Source: Pseudomonadota bacterium
GTDB lineage: Bacteria; Pseudomonadota; Alphaproteobacteria; Rhizobiales; Hyphomicrobiaceae
Assembly (NCBI GenBank): GCA_963205015.1
Contig: CAUJKI010000540.1
Coordinates: 1-36,334, forward strand
Reading direction: 5' to 3'
DNA: 36,334 nucleotides
The notes beneath the pieces are model-generated. The model was not told where the DNA came from. It did no database searches and worked only from the letters and a program-made list of their open reading frames with translations. Both the position numbers and the translations under genes were made by a program. Every line of letters starts with the position of its first letter. Within the stretch, counting starts at the first letter, position 1. Positions 7,183 to 15,847 of this stretch are shown here, piece by piece.

Positions 7183-8871
7183 ATGCAGGCCACCTTCGTT
7201 CTGCTCCAGCTTGCCGGCTTCGTGGCCCTGCTGCTCTGGGGCATGCGCATGGTGCATACGGGCATGGTGCGCGCCTTCGGCGGCAACCTGCGCCAGTTTC
7301 TCGCGACCGGCCTCAAGAACCGTTGGAAGGCGTTTCTCGCCGGCATGGGCGTCACTGCGCTCCTACAGAGCAGCACGGCGACGGCCCTCATGTCGACGAG
7401 CTTCATCGCCGCCGGCTTCATGACGATCGTCCCTGCGCTCGCGGTGACCCTCGGCGCCAACGTCGGCACGACGCTGATTGTGCAGGTGCTGAGCTTCAAC
7501 GTGTCGGCGGTGGCGCCGCTGTTCATGCTGGCCGGGGTGGTCGCGTTCAACAAGGGCGGCAAGACGCGGACGCGCGATCTCGGCCGCGTGTCGATCGGCG
7601 TCGGGCTCATCCTGCTTGCCCTGCATCTCATCGTTGCAACCATCGAGCCGGTCGAGAAGACGGCCGCATTGCGTGATCTGTTCGCGATCGTATCCGGAGA
7701 TCCGATCATCGATATTGCGCTTGCGGCGCTGCTGACGTGGGCCGCCTACTCCAGTATCGCCGCAGTGCTCCTGATCATGACACTGGCCGAGCACCAGATC
7801 GTGACGCCAGTGGCCGCGGTCGCTCTCGTCCTCGGCGCCAATCTCGGCAACATCATCCCGCAGTATTTTGCCGCGGGCACCAACAGGTCGGCGCGCCAGC
7901 TCGCGCTCGGCAATCTCATCGTGCGCGGTGTGGGCTGTCTGATCGCCATGCCGATGCTGCCGTGGCTGGCGCAGGCGATGACAGCGCTGGACGCAAGTCC
8001 CGCCCGTCAGGTCGCCAACTTTCACACGCTATTCAACGTGGCGCTGGCGGTAGCCTTCATAGGCCTGCTGGATCCGCTGGCGCGCCTCTGCGTGAAGCTC
8101 ATTCCTCCGGGCGCCTCCGCCGCCGATCCCGGCGCGCCGCAATACCTCAATGCCGCCGTCGTCAAGTCGCCGAGCCTGGCGCTGGCCGACGCGACGCGCG
8201 AGGTGCTCCGCATGGTGGACATCGTGCAGGCGATGCTGACGACGTTCCTCGATGCCCTTCGCAACGATGATCGCAAGCTCCTCGCGACGCTGGCCGATAT
8301 GGACGATGATCTCGACCGGCTCCACAACGCCGTGAAACTACACCTGATGGCCATCAGCCGTCAGGACGGCCTCAGCGATGCCGATGCGAAGCGCTGCTCC
8401 GACATCCTCGCGTTCACGATCAATCTCGAGCACATCGGCGACATCCTCGACAAGAATCTGCGCGATCTCGCCGCGAAGAAGATCAAGCGCAAGCTCACCT
8501 TCTCCGATGACGGTCTGGAGGAGATCACCAACATGCATCGCTGCCTGCTGGACAATCTCCATCTCGCTACGAGCGTTTTCGTGATCGGAGACATTCAGTC
8601 GGCGAGAGCGCTGCTCGCGGAGAAGGACCGGATGCGCGACCTTGAGCAGGAAGCCAACGAGAACCATCTGCGCCGACTCAGAGAGGGCAAAACGCAGAGC
8701 ATCGAGACCAGTTCGCTTCACATCGACATTACCCGCGACCTGAAGCGCATCACGGCGCACATCGCGTCGGTCGCCTATCCGATCCTGGAGCGCACTGGAT
8801 CGATCCGGAGATCTCGGCTACTGGATGATGATGGCAAGGTGCCCGCCGATCCGCAGGGGCGGCCGAACTGA
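7183..8871 (+). CDS. Na+/phosphate cotransporter (NptA/YjbB-like) with C-terminal PhoU domain
   Basis: 562 aa. The N-terminal half is a polytopic PNaS-family transporter. The signature QSSTA is at 62-66, followed by a GANVGTT loop. The inverted second repeat has GANLGNIIPQ, but its QSS is YSS. A PhoU-like four-helix region occupies about 345-550 (DLDRLHNAVKLHLMAIS; CSDILAFTINLEHIGDILDKNL; DITRDLKRITAHIASVAYPIL). This fusion architecture is common in inner-membrane phosphate transporters; phosphate export or import direction cannot be told. ATG at 7183 follows GAGGAGG at an ideal distance, while upstream in-frame starts lack one. The Pho box about 93 bp upstream indicates PhoB control. Not in an operon with pheT: 174 bp separate them. 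Confidence 0.93.
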   Translation: MQATFVLLQLAGFVALLLWGMRMVHTGMVRAFGGNLRQFLATGLKNRWKAFLAGMGVTALLQSSTATALMSTSFIAAGFMTIVPALAVTLGANVGTTLIVQVLSFNVSAVAPLFMLAGVVAFNKGGKTRTRDLGRVSIGVGLILLALHLIVATIEPVEKTAALRDLFAIVSGDPIIDIALAALLTWAAYSSIAAVLLIMTLAEHQIVTPVAAVALVLGANLGNIIPQYFAAGTNRSARQLALGNLIVRGVGCLIAMPMLPWLAQAMTALDASPARQVANFHTLFNVALAVAFIGLLDPLARLCVKLIPPGASAADPGAPQYLNAAVVKSPSLALADATREVLRMVDIVQAMLTTFLDALRNDDRKLLATLADMDDDLDRLHNAVKLHLMAISRQDGLSDADAKRCSDILAFTINLEHIGDILDKNLRDLAAKKIKRKLTFSDDGLEEITNMHRCLLDNLHLATSVFVIGDIQSARALLAEKDRMRDLEQEANENHLRRLREGKTQSIETSSLHIDITRDLKRITAHIASVAYPILERTGSIRRSRLLDDDGKVPADPQGRPN

Positions 8872-8879
8872 GACGGTGC

Positions 8880-9362
8880 TCAATCGTCGGAGCCATCGCT
8901 CAGTTTCTTGCGAAGCAGCACCTGATAGGGCGCGAAGCCCTGCGCGGCGAAGAATTCCTGTGCGCCAGTGTTTGCCGCCCAATGCGAAAGGGCGATCTCG
9001 ATGATGTCCTCGCCTTCGGCAAAGGCCTCGGCGTGGGCCATCAGTGCGCCGGCAATGCCACGGCGACGGGCGTTCGGTGCGACCGACAGGTGATGGACGT
9101 AGAGACGCCTTCGCGCCGGCGAGAATGGACTGGCGGGACGTGTCTGGATATCGAACCAGATGTAGCCGGCCGGTTTCCCGTCGAGTTCCGCGATCGCGAC
9201 GTTCGCAAGTCTCGGCGCGAGCAGGGACTTGAGGCTTTGTGCATCGACCAGCTTCTCGAAGTCCTCGGGATAGAGGTCGTGATGGACGCTTTGCACGACC
9301 TGATTGAGCTGCACGAGTAGATCCAGATCCGCTTCCGCCGCGAACCGCACGACGATCGTCAT
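8880..9362 (-). CDS. GNAT-family N-acetyltransferase
   Basis: 160 aa. A single GNAT domain: strand beta4 YVHHLSVAPNARRRGIAGALMAHAEAFA (about 87-114) holds the acetyl-CoA pyrophosphate-binding RxxGxA loop, and W-A-A-N-T-G-A-Q-E-F-F-AAQGFAPYQ is the typical motif B end. Substrate unknown. It is convergent with the Na/Pi transporter, with 8 bp between the stops. ATG at 9362 begins MTIVVRFAAEADLDLL, the usual first strand and helix. Confidence 0.93.
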   Translation of the reverse strand: MTIVVRFAAEADLDLLVQLNQVVQSVHHDLYPEDFEKLVDAQSLKSLLAPRLANVAIAELDGKPAGYIWFDIQTRPASPFSPARRRLYVHHLSVAPNARRRGIAGALMAHAEAFAEGEDIIEIALSHWAANTGAQEFFAAQGFAPYQVLLRKKLSDGSDD

Positions 9363-9379
9363 GTCTCTATCCCTCTTCT

Positions 9380-9495
9380 CCTTCTCCCCGTTCTTACGGG
9401 GAGAAGGTCGGGATGAGGGGCGGGAACTCGTTGAAACGTTGGCGTATGCCGCCGCCCCTCACCCTAACCCTCTCCCCGCAAGCGCGGGGAGAGGG
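9380..9495. repeat. Inverted pair of GC-rich palindromic repeat elements (REP/BIME-like)
   Basis: Two related hairpins face each other. Element 1 has an 11-bp perfect stem (9380-9390 with 9397-9407, loop TTCTTA). Element 2 has a 12-bp perfect stem (9468-9479 with 9484-9495, loop AAGC). Their flanks are also inverted copies (GGATGAGGGGCGG at 9411-9423 against CCGCCCCTCACCC at 9452-9464), so the whole 116 bp can fold back on itself. A third copy lies at 25678-25705. It sits between the GNAT gene start and the 3' end of rnpB. Family-wide, such elements are dispersed intergenic repeats; function here unknown. Confidence 0.8.
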
Positions 9496-9616
9496 GATGT
9501 TCGCCCCTTTCCAGCATCCCTTGGCCGCGAATGCTGCGCTCTCGATATGGCCGCCGCGGGCCTGCCCCAAACGGCAGAAGGCGAGCACCTCTTCCCAGCA
9601 GCCCGCGGCAAGAAAA

Positions 9617-10029
<413 letters not shown>

Positions 10030-10040
10030 GGCAGCAATAA

Positions 10041-10059
10041 GGGGGGCGCATGGCCCCCC
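10041..10059 (-). terminator. Hairpin between aldehyde dehydrogenase gene and rnpB
   Basis: A seven-pair GC stem (10041-10047 with 10053-10059, loop GCATG) is followed on the minus strand by TTATTG. It is a plausible rho-independent terminator for the aldehyde dehydrogenase gene, just upstream of the rnpB 5' end. Confidence 0.5.
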
Positions 10060-10092
10060 GTCAAGGTTTTCGCGTTGTTCGGGTTACCGGGA

Positions 10093-11526
10093 TCAGGCGG
10101 CGTTCCAGCCCATGACGGATTTGATCTCGAGATACTCCTCGATCCCGTGCCGGCCCCATTCGCGCCCGTTGCCCGACTGGCGATAGCCGCCGAAGGGTGC
10201 GGCCGGATCGGCGTTGGCCATGTTGACTGTCACCATGCCGGCGCGGATCTGGCGGGCGACGCGCTTCGCGCGCTCGCGATCGGACGAATGGACATAGCCC
10301 GCGAGGCCGAACATGTGGTCATTGGCGATGCGCACGGCATCCGCCTCGTCGCTATAGGGCAGGATCGAGAGCACCGGCCCAAAGATCTCCTCGCGCGCGA
10401 TCCGCATTTCCGGCTTCACGTCGGCAAAGATCGTTGGCTTGACGTAATAGCCCTGGTTGAGGCCTTCCGGCTTGCCGGGGCCGCCGGTTACGAGCCTCGC
10501 GCCTTCGGAAATGCCGGACTGGATGAGGTCCTGGATCTTGCGCCACTGCAGATCCGAGACGACGGGCCCCATGTCGCTGTCGGCCGCGGCTGGATCGCCG
10601 ACCTTCACGCTGAGCGCAGCGGCCTTGGCGATCTCGGCGACCTCGCCGATGCGATCCGCCGGTACAAGCATCCGCGTCGGCGCGTTGCACGACTGACCAG
10701 AATTGCGGAAGCAGAGCTTCACGCCTTCCGTGACCGCCTTCGACCAGTCCACATCATCGAGCAGGATATTCGCCGACTTGCCACCGAGCTCCTGGCCGAC
10801 ACGCTTGACCGTCGGCGCGGCGCGAACAGCAACATCGATGCCGGCACCCGTCGAACCTGTGAACGACATGCAGTCGATGCCCGGATGCTCAGCCATGGCC
10901 TGGCCCACGACCTTGTCGCCATGCACGAGATTGAACACGCCTGCCGGCACGCCTGCCTCTTCCAGCATCTCGGCAATGAGGATGGCCGAGAACGGCGCGA
11001 CCTCGGAAGGCTTCAGCACCATCGTGCAGCCGGCGGCGAGCGCGGCCGCGACCTTGCAGGAGATCTGGTTCGCCGGCCAGTTCCACGGCGTGATCATGCC
11101 GATGACGCCGATCGGCTCGCGCAGGATCTCCGTCGCGCCGTGCGCCTCCTCGAAGGGATAGGTCTTGAGAATGCCGTGCATGGTGCGGAAGTGGCCCATG
11201 CCGGCGCCGGCCTGGAAGCGCGTCGCGAAGGAGAGCGGGGCGCCCATCTCGCGGCTGATGATCTCGCCCATCTCCCCGAAGCGGCGCTTGTAGATCGCGG
11301 CAATCTTCTCGAGAAGAGCGAGGCGTTCCTCGCGCGCGCTTGCGGCGAATGCCGGGAATGCTGCGCGGGCTGCAGCGACGGCCCGATCCACGTCCGCCCT
11401 GGTCCCGAGCGCCACCTTGGCGAAGGGCTGCTCGGTTGCGGGATTGATGACGTCGATTGTGGTCGCGCCTACGGGTTCGACCCAGGCACCGTTAATGAAA
11501 TACTTCAGACCCTTCTCGAAACTCAT
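10093..11526 (-). CDS. NAD(P)-dependent aldehyde dehydrogenase
   Basis: 477 aa, normal for the ALDH superfamily. Landmarks are ITPWNWP (about 145-151, cofactor), KPSEVAP (172-178), FTGST (222-226), the general-base Glu in ELGGKS (E247) and the nucleophile Cys in NSGQSC (C280), then EEIFGPVL and PFGGYRQSGNGRE. It oxidises an aldehyde to the acid; the specific substrate is not evident. ATG at 11526 is preceded by GGGAGAG. The upstream in-frame start at 11562 lacks this. It is transcribed away from the CBS-domain gene, with a 352-bp gap between. Confidence 0.95.
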   Translation of the reverse strand: MSFEKGLKYFINGAWVEPVGATTIDVINPATEQPFAKVALGTRADVDRAVAAARAAFPAFAASAREERLALLEKIAAIYKRRFGEMGEIISREMGAPLSFATRFQAGAGMGHFRTMHGILKTYPFEEAHGATEILREPIGVIGMITPWNWPANQISCKVAAALAAGCTMVLKPSEVAPFSAILIAEMLEEAGVPAGVFNLVHGDKVVGQAMAEHPGIDCMSFTGSTGAGIDVAVRAAPTVKRVGQELGGKSANILLDDVDWSKAVTEGVKLCFRNSGQSCNAPTRMLVPADRIGEVAEIAKAAALSVKVGDPAAADSDMGPVVSDLQWRKIQDLIQSGISEGARLVTGGPGKPEGLNQGYYVKPTIFADVKPEMRIAREEIFGPVLSILPYSDEADAVRIANDHMFGLAGYVHSSDRERAKRVARQIRAGMVTVNMANADPAAPFGGYRQSGNGREWGRHGIEEYLEIKSVMGWNAA

Positions 11527-11878
11527 GCTTGCTCTCCCGCTGAATGTTGCATTGCGCTGCATCAGGGCGCAGCGGCTGTTCGCGGCCAGCTTTAGGCCTC
11601 GGGGCGCTGCTGATCAATGGTTTGAAAGGCCGCGCGGATTTGTGCGCTGCACGCCTCGTCGGTGCGCAGACTGACCTTTCCCCTTGCAAGCCCCCGGGCG
11701 ATGGCCCAACTTAAACAAATGGACGCGGCACCAATTTTGTACCGCGCGCGTCCCGAGACGCAGCGACGAACGGTTCCATCGGCCACGATGACCGGTTCGT
11801 GGAGCGACAGGGCTGATGGGGGCGGGGCGCCCTGTACCCGCGTGATGGGTCATCCGACCGGTGAACGGGAGGATATCC
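11527..11878. promoter_or_regulatory. Divergent intergenic region between aldehyde dehydrogenase and CBS-pair gene
   Basis: No gene is supported in these 352 bases. It must carry promoters for both flanking genes. I found neither a convincing -35/-10 pair nor an FNR- or Crp-like palindrome. The only clear element is the ribosome site CGGGAGG at 11866-11872 for the CBS gene. Confidence 0.4.
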
Positions 11879-12310
11879 ATGCATGTTGCCTCGATACTCA
11901 AGGTCAAGGGCCACGGCGTAGAGACGGTTCGCGCCGATGCAAAACTGACGACCGTGGCCAGCCGCCTAGCAGACAAGCGCATCGGTGCCGTGGTCGTGAC
12001 CGACAGGGCTGGCAGGATTGCCGGCATCGTCTCCGAGCGCGACGTTGTCCACGCCCTCGCAAGGGAAGGCGCGGAGTGCCTTGGCTGGCCAGTCTCGGAG
12101 ATCATGACGCGCGAAGTGCTCACCTGCGCCGAGGATGACACCATCGACGAGATCATGAGCCGCATGACCATGCGGCGGTGCCGGCATCTGCCGGTGGTCG
12201 CCAGCGGCCGGCTCGCCGGCATCATCTCGATCGGCGACGTCGTGAAGCATCACATCGCCGAGGTGGAGATGGAGGCGATGGCCATGCGCGATTATATCGC
12301 CACCGCCTGA
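11879..12310 (+). CDS. Stand-alone CBS-domain pair protein
   Basis: 143 aa made almost entirely of two CBS motifs (about 8-64 and 75-130), for example IGAVVVTDRAGRIAGIVSERDVV and RCRHLPVVASGRLAGIISIGDVV. CBS pairs bind adenine nucleotides and act as energy sensors. Small soluble versions of this form (ending in VKHHIAEVEMEAMAMRDYI) are frequent in alphaproteobacteria and have no enzymatic domain. ATG at 11879 follows CGGGAGG by about 6 bp. A strong terminator hairpin lies directly after the stop, so it is probably monocistronic. Confidence 0.93.
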   Translation: MHVASILKVKGHGVETVRADAKLTTVASRLADKRIGAVVVTDRAGRIAGIVSERDVVHALAREGAECLGWPVSEIMTREVLTCAEDDTIDEIMSRMTMRRCRHLPVVASGRLAGIISIGDVVKHHIAEVEMEAMAMRDYIATA

Positions 12311-12324
12311 CGCGTGACGGCGCA

Positions 12325-12361
12325 CACCGCGCAGCGCCAGCAGGCGCTGCGCGGTGATTTT
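12325..12361 (+). terminator. Rho-independent terminator of the CBS gene
   Basis: A 14-bp perfect stem (12325-12338 with 12343-12356, loop AGCA) is followed by ATTTT. It is placed 15 bp after the CBS stop codon. Confidence 0.8.
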
Positions 12362-12390
12362 CGTGTCTGCCTCGGCTATTCGGCGCGTCT

Positions 12391-12660
12391 CTAGAACCGC
12401 CAGCAGTTGCGTCGATCGTTGGCTGCGCCGCTGAGCGCCGACTTGATCTCGCTTCGGTCGATGCCGATGTCCTTCAGCATACGGTCATCGAGCGCGTGGA
12501 GTTCCTTCTCCGCGGCTCTGAATGACCGGTAGCGGATAACTTCCGTCACGACCTGCTTGAGGAAGCCAAAGGAACCAGACAAGGCGCTGGTGCTTGAGGC
12601 CGTCAAGGGACCTTCGGCGGCGCCATAGGGCGCGCCTATTTCACACTTCTGCGTAGACAT
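12391..12660 (-). CDS. DUF1127 (YjiS-like) small protein
   Basis: 89 aa. The C-terminal half carries the DUF1127 pattern: RYRSFRAAEKELHALDDRMLKDIGIDRSEI (about 44-73). These small arginine-rich proteins are abundant in Rhizobiales; some bind RNA or affect phosphate and carbon metabolism, but no function can be assigned here. The low-complexity N-terminus (ASSTSALSGSFG) is not conserved in the family. ATG at 12660 is chosen to match family length; the frame is open further upstream. It lies 50 bp downstream of another small minus-strand gene. Confidence 0.8.
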   Translation of the reverse strand: MSTQKCEIGAPYGAAEGPLTASSTSALSGSFGFLKQVVTEVIRYRSFRAAEKELHALDDRMLKDIGIDRSEIKSALSGAANDRRNCWRF

Positions 12661-12710
12661 GGGGAATTGCTCTCGAAGCTCGAGTTGAGACCGGATGTGA
12701 ATCGGGGCGA

Positions 12711-12923
12711 TCAGGCGATATTGAATCGTCGGATGCCGTTCACATTCCAAATGAGCTGGACGATTTGCTGTGCCGTCCAATGGCGCGCCACGTGTTTACG
12801 TACGCGCACTGCAAGCATTTTCGGCGGCGTTACAAATGCGCTCAGAAAAGCAGCAGTTTTCGGCGTCGTCTGAGGCGCGCCGTCTTCCTTGTGCATCGCG
12901 CTCATGGTGGTGCTCTCGCTCAT
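12711..12923 (-). CDS. Small hypothetical protein
   Basis: 70 aa, starting MSESTTMSAMHKEDG. I do not recognise a family. The C-terminal half is basic and amphipathic (VRVRKHVARHWTAQQIVQLIW). Support for a real gene: AGGAG followed by 8 bases and then ATG at 12923 (a second ATG at 12929 is too close to it), and the same strand and proximity (50 bp) to the DUF1127 gene, suggesting a two-gene unit. There are no membrane segments or signal peptide. Confidence 0.45.
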   Translation of the reverse strand: MSESTTMSAMHKEDGAPQTTPKTAAFLSAFVTPPKMLAVRVRKHVARHWTAQQIVQLIWNVNGIRRFNIA

Positions 12924-13184
12924 TGTCATCTCTCCTCTGAGTCCTTATCAGCGCGTCGGCCGAGGATTAACCGCGCGGGCGAGGTTAATGTCATGCTTCG
13001 GTTGGTTTGATAATCCGCTGTTGCGGACAAAGATTGCGGAATTCCGTTCGCAGATCCGGGTCTCTCCGTGTTAAATGCGGCAATCCCGGCTATCCAATGA
13101 ACTGGTGCGAAAGGCGGCCGCCTCGGCGGTCGAGATGCTTGCGCGGCATGAGCGCTGGTGCCGGTCGGATCCTGCAGGTGTGCA

Positions 13185-14084
13185 ATGGGACAGCCCGATG
13201 AAATGCTGGTGATGGTGCGCGTCGCCGACCGCGGAGGTTTCACGGCGGCTGCCGAGGATGTCGGCCTGACGCCGTCGGCCGTTGCGAAGCTCGTGTCGCG
13301 CCTGGAGCAGCGTCTCGGCGTGCGCCTCCTCAACCGGACGACGCGCCGCGTAACGTTGACTGCCGAAGGCGAGCGCTATGTCGCTCGTGCGCGCAAAATT
13401 CTTGCCGACATCGACGAGTGCGAGGCGGACGTGATGGCACAAGGTGCCGCGCCGCGCGGCGAGCTTCGCGTCGCCTGTGCGACCGGCGTGGGCTTCACGA
13501 CCATCGTCAACGCACTGCCGCGGTTTCGCGAGCGCTATCCGGATGTCCGCATCGAGTTCGCCATAGGCAGTCGTCGCATCGACCTCGTCGAGAATCAGAT
13601 CGACGTCGCGATCCGGCTCGGAGCACTGCCCGATAGCTCGTTCGTCGCCCGAAAGCTCGCCACATTCCGTCGGATCGTCTGCGCGGCACCAACATATCTT
13701 GCGAATGCGCCCCGGCTCGAGACGCCCGACGACTTGCTTCACCACGAATGCCTGTTCGCGTCGACGTCGGCGGATCTCGACCTCTGGCCATTCAAGGATG
13801 GAGTGCGCACGCGGCGCATCAAGGTGAACAGCCGCTACACCTTCGATGACGGCATGGCCTGCTATCTCGCGAGCCTTGCCGGCGTCGGGATCATACGTCT
13901 GTCGGACGAGCAGGCGGCGCGGGCACTGAAGGTCGGTCGTCTTGTGCCGGTTCTGGAGGAGGCCCATGTTTCGGAGGCCGTACAACTGCACGCGGTCGTG
14001 CCGCACGGCCGCCAGAGCTCGCCGAAGGTTCGCGCATTCATCGACTTCCTTGCCGAGGCCTATGAGCAGGAGGGGTGGAGGTAG
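13185..14084 (+). CDS. LysR-family transcriptional regulator
   Basis: 299 aa. The N-terminal winged helix-turn-helix is clear: FTAAAEDVGLTPSAVAKLVSRLEQRLGVRLLNRTTRRVTLTAEG (about 19-62). A periplasmic-binding-like effector domain follows (GELRVACATGVGFTTIVNALPRFRERYPDVRIEF...), with the DxAIRLG loop typical of the subgroup close to DsdC/AaeR-like regulators. Effector and targets are unknown. LysR genes usually regulate a divergent neighbour; upstream on the minus strand is only the small hypothetical/DUF1127 pair, 261 bp away. ATG at 13185 is used; MLVMVRV at 13203 is a possible alternative. Confidence 0.93.
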   Translation: MGQPDEMLVMVRVADRGGFTAAAEDVGLTPSAVAKLVSRLEQRLGVRLLNRTTRRVTLTAEGERYVARARKILADIDECEADVMAQGAAPRGELRVACATGVGFTTIVNALPRFRERYPDVRIEFAIGSRRIDLVENQIDVAIRLGALPDSSFVARKLATFRRIVCAAPTYLANAPRLETPDDLLHHECLFASTSADLDLWPFKDGVRTRRIKVNSRYTFDDGMACYLASLAGVGIIRLSDEQAARALKVGRLVPVLEEAHVSEAVQLHAVVPHGRQSSPKVRAFIDFLAEAYEQEGWR

Positions 14085-14105
14085 GAGGGGCGTGCCGCTG
14101 CTTCG

Positions 14106-14285
14106 GCGTGAGCGCTCCCACTTCCTGAGCGCGCGACTGCGCGTCGGCGCGAGCGCCGCCCCCGCGGAGCCGATGAGCGCAGCGAATGCGGCGTAAGCGC
14201 TCCCACTTCCTGAGCGCGCGACTGCGCGTCGGCGCGAGCGCCGCCCCCGCGGAGCCGATGAGCGAAGCGAATGCGGCGTGAGCGC
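14106..14285. repeat. 85-bp tandem duplication (two full copies plus a 10-bp remnant)
   Basis: Copy 1 is 14106-14190, copy 2 is 14191-14275, and a third copy starts at 14276 and ends after GCGTGAGCGC. The two full copies differ at only two positions (GTGAGC/GTAAGC and GCGCAGCG/GCGAAGCG). The unit is very GC-rich, with internal inverted segments (GCGCGCGACTGCGCGTC). It fills the space between the LysR gene and tRNA-Leu. Confidence 0.9.
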
Positions 14286-14290
14286 AAATA

Positions 14291-14377
14291 TGGTGCGGAC
14301 GGTGGGAATCGAACCCACACGACGTTGCCGTCTCAGGATTTTAAGTCCTGTGTGTCTACCAGTTCCACCACGTCCGC
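14291..14377 (-). tRNA. tRNA-Leu (anticodon UAA)
   Basis: The 87-nt gene on the minus strand begins GCGGACG and ends GTCCGCACCA, so CCA is encoded. The anticodon stem-loop is CAGGA-CTTAAAA-TCCTG, giving anticodon TAA, which reads UUA (a rare codon in this GC-rich genome). A long class II variable arm (GAGACGGCAACGTC) and T-loop GGTTCGATTCC confirm Leu identity. Confidence 0.97.
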
Positions 14378-14473
14378 GCGCGAAGCCGGGCACTGAGGCC
14401 CGGCTCCGACCCACTGGGCTATAGATCGTCGCGCATCCTTCGACAACAGCAGGTTGGCCGACCGCGCGCGCCA

Positions 14474-15595
14474 TCACCTGAAGAAAACGTCGGCGCGCAT
14501 GCCTGGCAGCAGCGGAGAGCTGCCTTCGAGGTCGACCATGACCTCCATCACCTCGACATCCGTGGCACGGCGCGCCCCGCGAGAGCCCATGCGCGGCATC
14601 GCGAGCGAGGGCGCAAGATCCTTCACCGTGCCGCTGAACTCCCGACCTGGATAGGCCGTGCTGCGCACGAAGACCTGCTGCCCAGCCTTGATCTTCGCGA
14701 CGTCCTGCTCGTCGACCTCGGCGCGGACGCGCATCAGTGTCAGATCACCCATGATCAGAAGAACGTGCTCGCTGGAGGGCATGGCAAGCTCGCCGGCTTT
14801 GGCGTGGATCTGTAGTACCGATCCGGTAAGGGGCGCGCGAACGCGCATCTTCTCGACCATTTCCTCGGCGAGGGTCAACTCGGCGCGGGCCGCGATGAGC
14901 GCCGCCTCGACGCGATTGGGTGCCGGCACTTTGGATTTGGCATGCGCCATGGCCAAAGCCGTGCGCTCCTGTCGTAGCTTGTCCTCGGCCTGTGCGAGCT
15001 GATTGCGCGCCTGGATGAGTGCCTGCGGATTGCCGGCTGCCCTGCGATCCGCAGCGATCACGCCGTCGAGGGCGAAGCGTGCGTTGGTCGAGGCGCGCTC
15101 GGCAGTATAGAGCGCGTCCTCGGCCTTGCGCACGTCCTCGCGCCCGGCCGTCTCGGGCTGCGCGTCGCGCTCGCGCTGGCGCACGGAGACTTCGACCTCG
15201 GCCGCCGCGAGGCGCGCGCGCGCTTCCTTGTCGTTGAGGCGGACCAGCACGTCGCCCTTGGTGACGCGGTCGCCGGTGGCGGCATTCACCTCCTGAATGC
15301 GGCCCGGCGCGAGAGAGCTCACGCGGATCTGCCCCGAGCGCGGCTCGACCCGTCCGGGTGCCGCTGCGATCCACGTCGTTTGCGGACGTTCGGTAACCGG
15401 CTGCGCGGGAATTGCGGAAGCTGGTGCGATCGCTGCCGCGAAATGCTTGGGTGCGGCCTGCATCGCCGCGAGGACGGAGGCCGAGCCTGCAGCGAAGAGG
15501 CCGAGCATCAGGACAAGTCGGCGTCCTCGCCCATGGGAGCGGTCTGCGTTTGCCATCGACTGCGGTTGGCTGGTGGTCTGCTGGTGCGACTGCAT
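14474..15595 (-). CDS. HlyD/DevB-type periplasmic adaptor (membrane fusion protein) of an ABC exporter
   Basis: 373 aa. There is an N-terminal cytoplasmic tail, one membrane segment (about 27-47, LVLMLGLFAAGSASVLAAM) and then the periplasmic part: a split lipoyl/barrel-sandwich motif (GRVEPRSGQIRVSSLAPGRIQEVNAATGDRVTKGDVLVRL ... VRAPLTGSVLQIHAKAGELA), a long alpha-helical hairpin of heptad-like sequence between (about 125-235), and a beta-barrel (VDEQDVAKIKAGQQVFV). This is the DevB/MacA-like adaptor, which links an inner-membrane ABC transporter to an outer-membrane channel. The likely partners are the permease and ATPase at 20604-22568, which share the same operator motif. ATG at 15595 has a strong AGGAGG. 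No TolC-like gene is seen nearby. Confidence 0.9.
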   Translation of the reverse strand: MQSHQQTTSQPQSMANADRSHGRGRRLVLMLGLFAAGSASVLAAMQAAPKHFAAAIAPASAIPAQPVTERPQTTWIAAAPGRVEPRSGQIRVSSLAPGRIQEVNAATGDRVTKGDVLVRLNDKEARARLAAAEVEVSVRQRERDAQPETAGREDVRKAEDALYTAERASTNARFALDGVIAADRRAAGNPQALIQARNQLAQAEDKLRQERTALAMAHAKSKVPAPNRVEAALIAARAELTLAEEMVEKMRVRAPLTGSVLQIHAKAGELAMPSSEHVLLIMGDLTLMRVRAEVDEQDVAKIKAGQQVFVRSTAYPGREFSGTVKDLAPSLAMPRMGSRGARRATDVEVMEVMVDLEGSSPLLPGMRADVFFR

Positions 15596-15690
15596 GGCAA
15601 ATCCTCCTGGGTGGCCCCGCGGGGCTCGGCACAGAGGCTCCCCCTGCGCTTGTTCAACGCTGGCACCCTAGGCGGCGCGTAGCGCGCGGT

Positions 15691-15708
15691 CTGTTTCGCA
15701 GGGAACAG
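15691..15708. promoter_or_regulatory. Crp-like palindromic operator, site a (adaptor gene)
   Basis: CTGTTTCGCAGGGAACAG. It ends 95 bp before the HlyD/DevB start codon on the minus strand. Twenty bases downstream, on that strand, is TAGGGT, a weak -10 candidate; this matches the spacing of a class II activator site. It is one of six copies in the cluster. Confidence 0.7.
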
Positions 15709-15742
15709 GCCTCCCCAATCCGGCGCGATCGAAAAATGCAGT

Positions 15743-15760
15743 CTGTTATGCCGGTAACAG
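15743..15760. promoter_or_regulatory. Crp-like palindromic operator, site b (cold-shock-like gene)
   Basis: CTGTTATGCCGGTAACAG. It lies 87 bp before the plus-strand cold-shock-like gene. Its centre is 52 bp (about five helical turns) from site a, so the two divergent units have paired sites on one DNA face. Confidence 0.68.
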
Positions 15761-15847
15761 CGCCCGTGCAGCCGCCCTGCAATGCTTCTCCCATCACGCA
15801 GACGGCCGCAGCCGGCATCGACCGGAGGCTACATCAAGGAGAGTGCC

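Noticed and set aside
14106-14285. Possible CRISPR array
   Set aside because: Only two directly abutting 85-bp copies, no spacers and no cas genes in the window.
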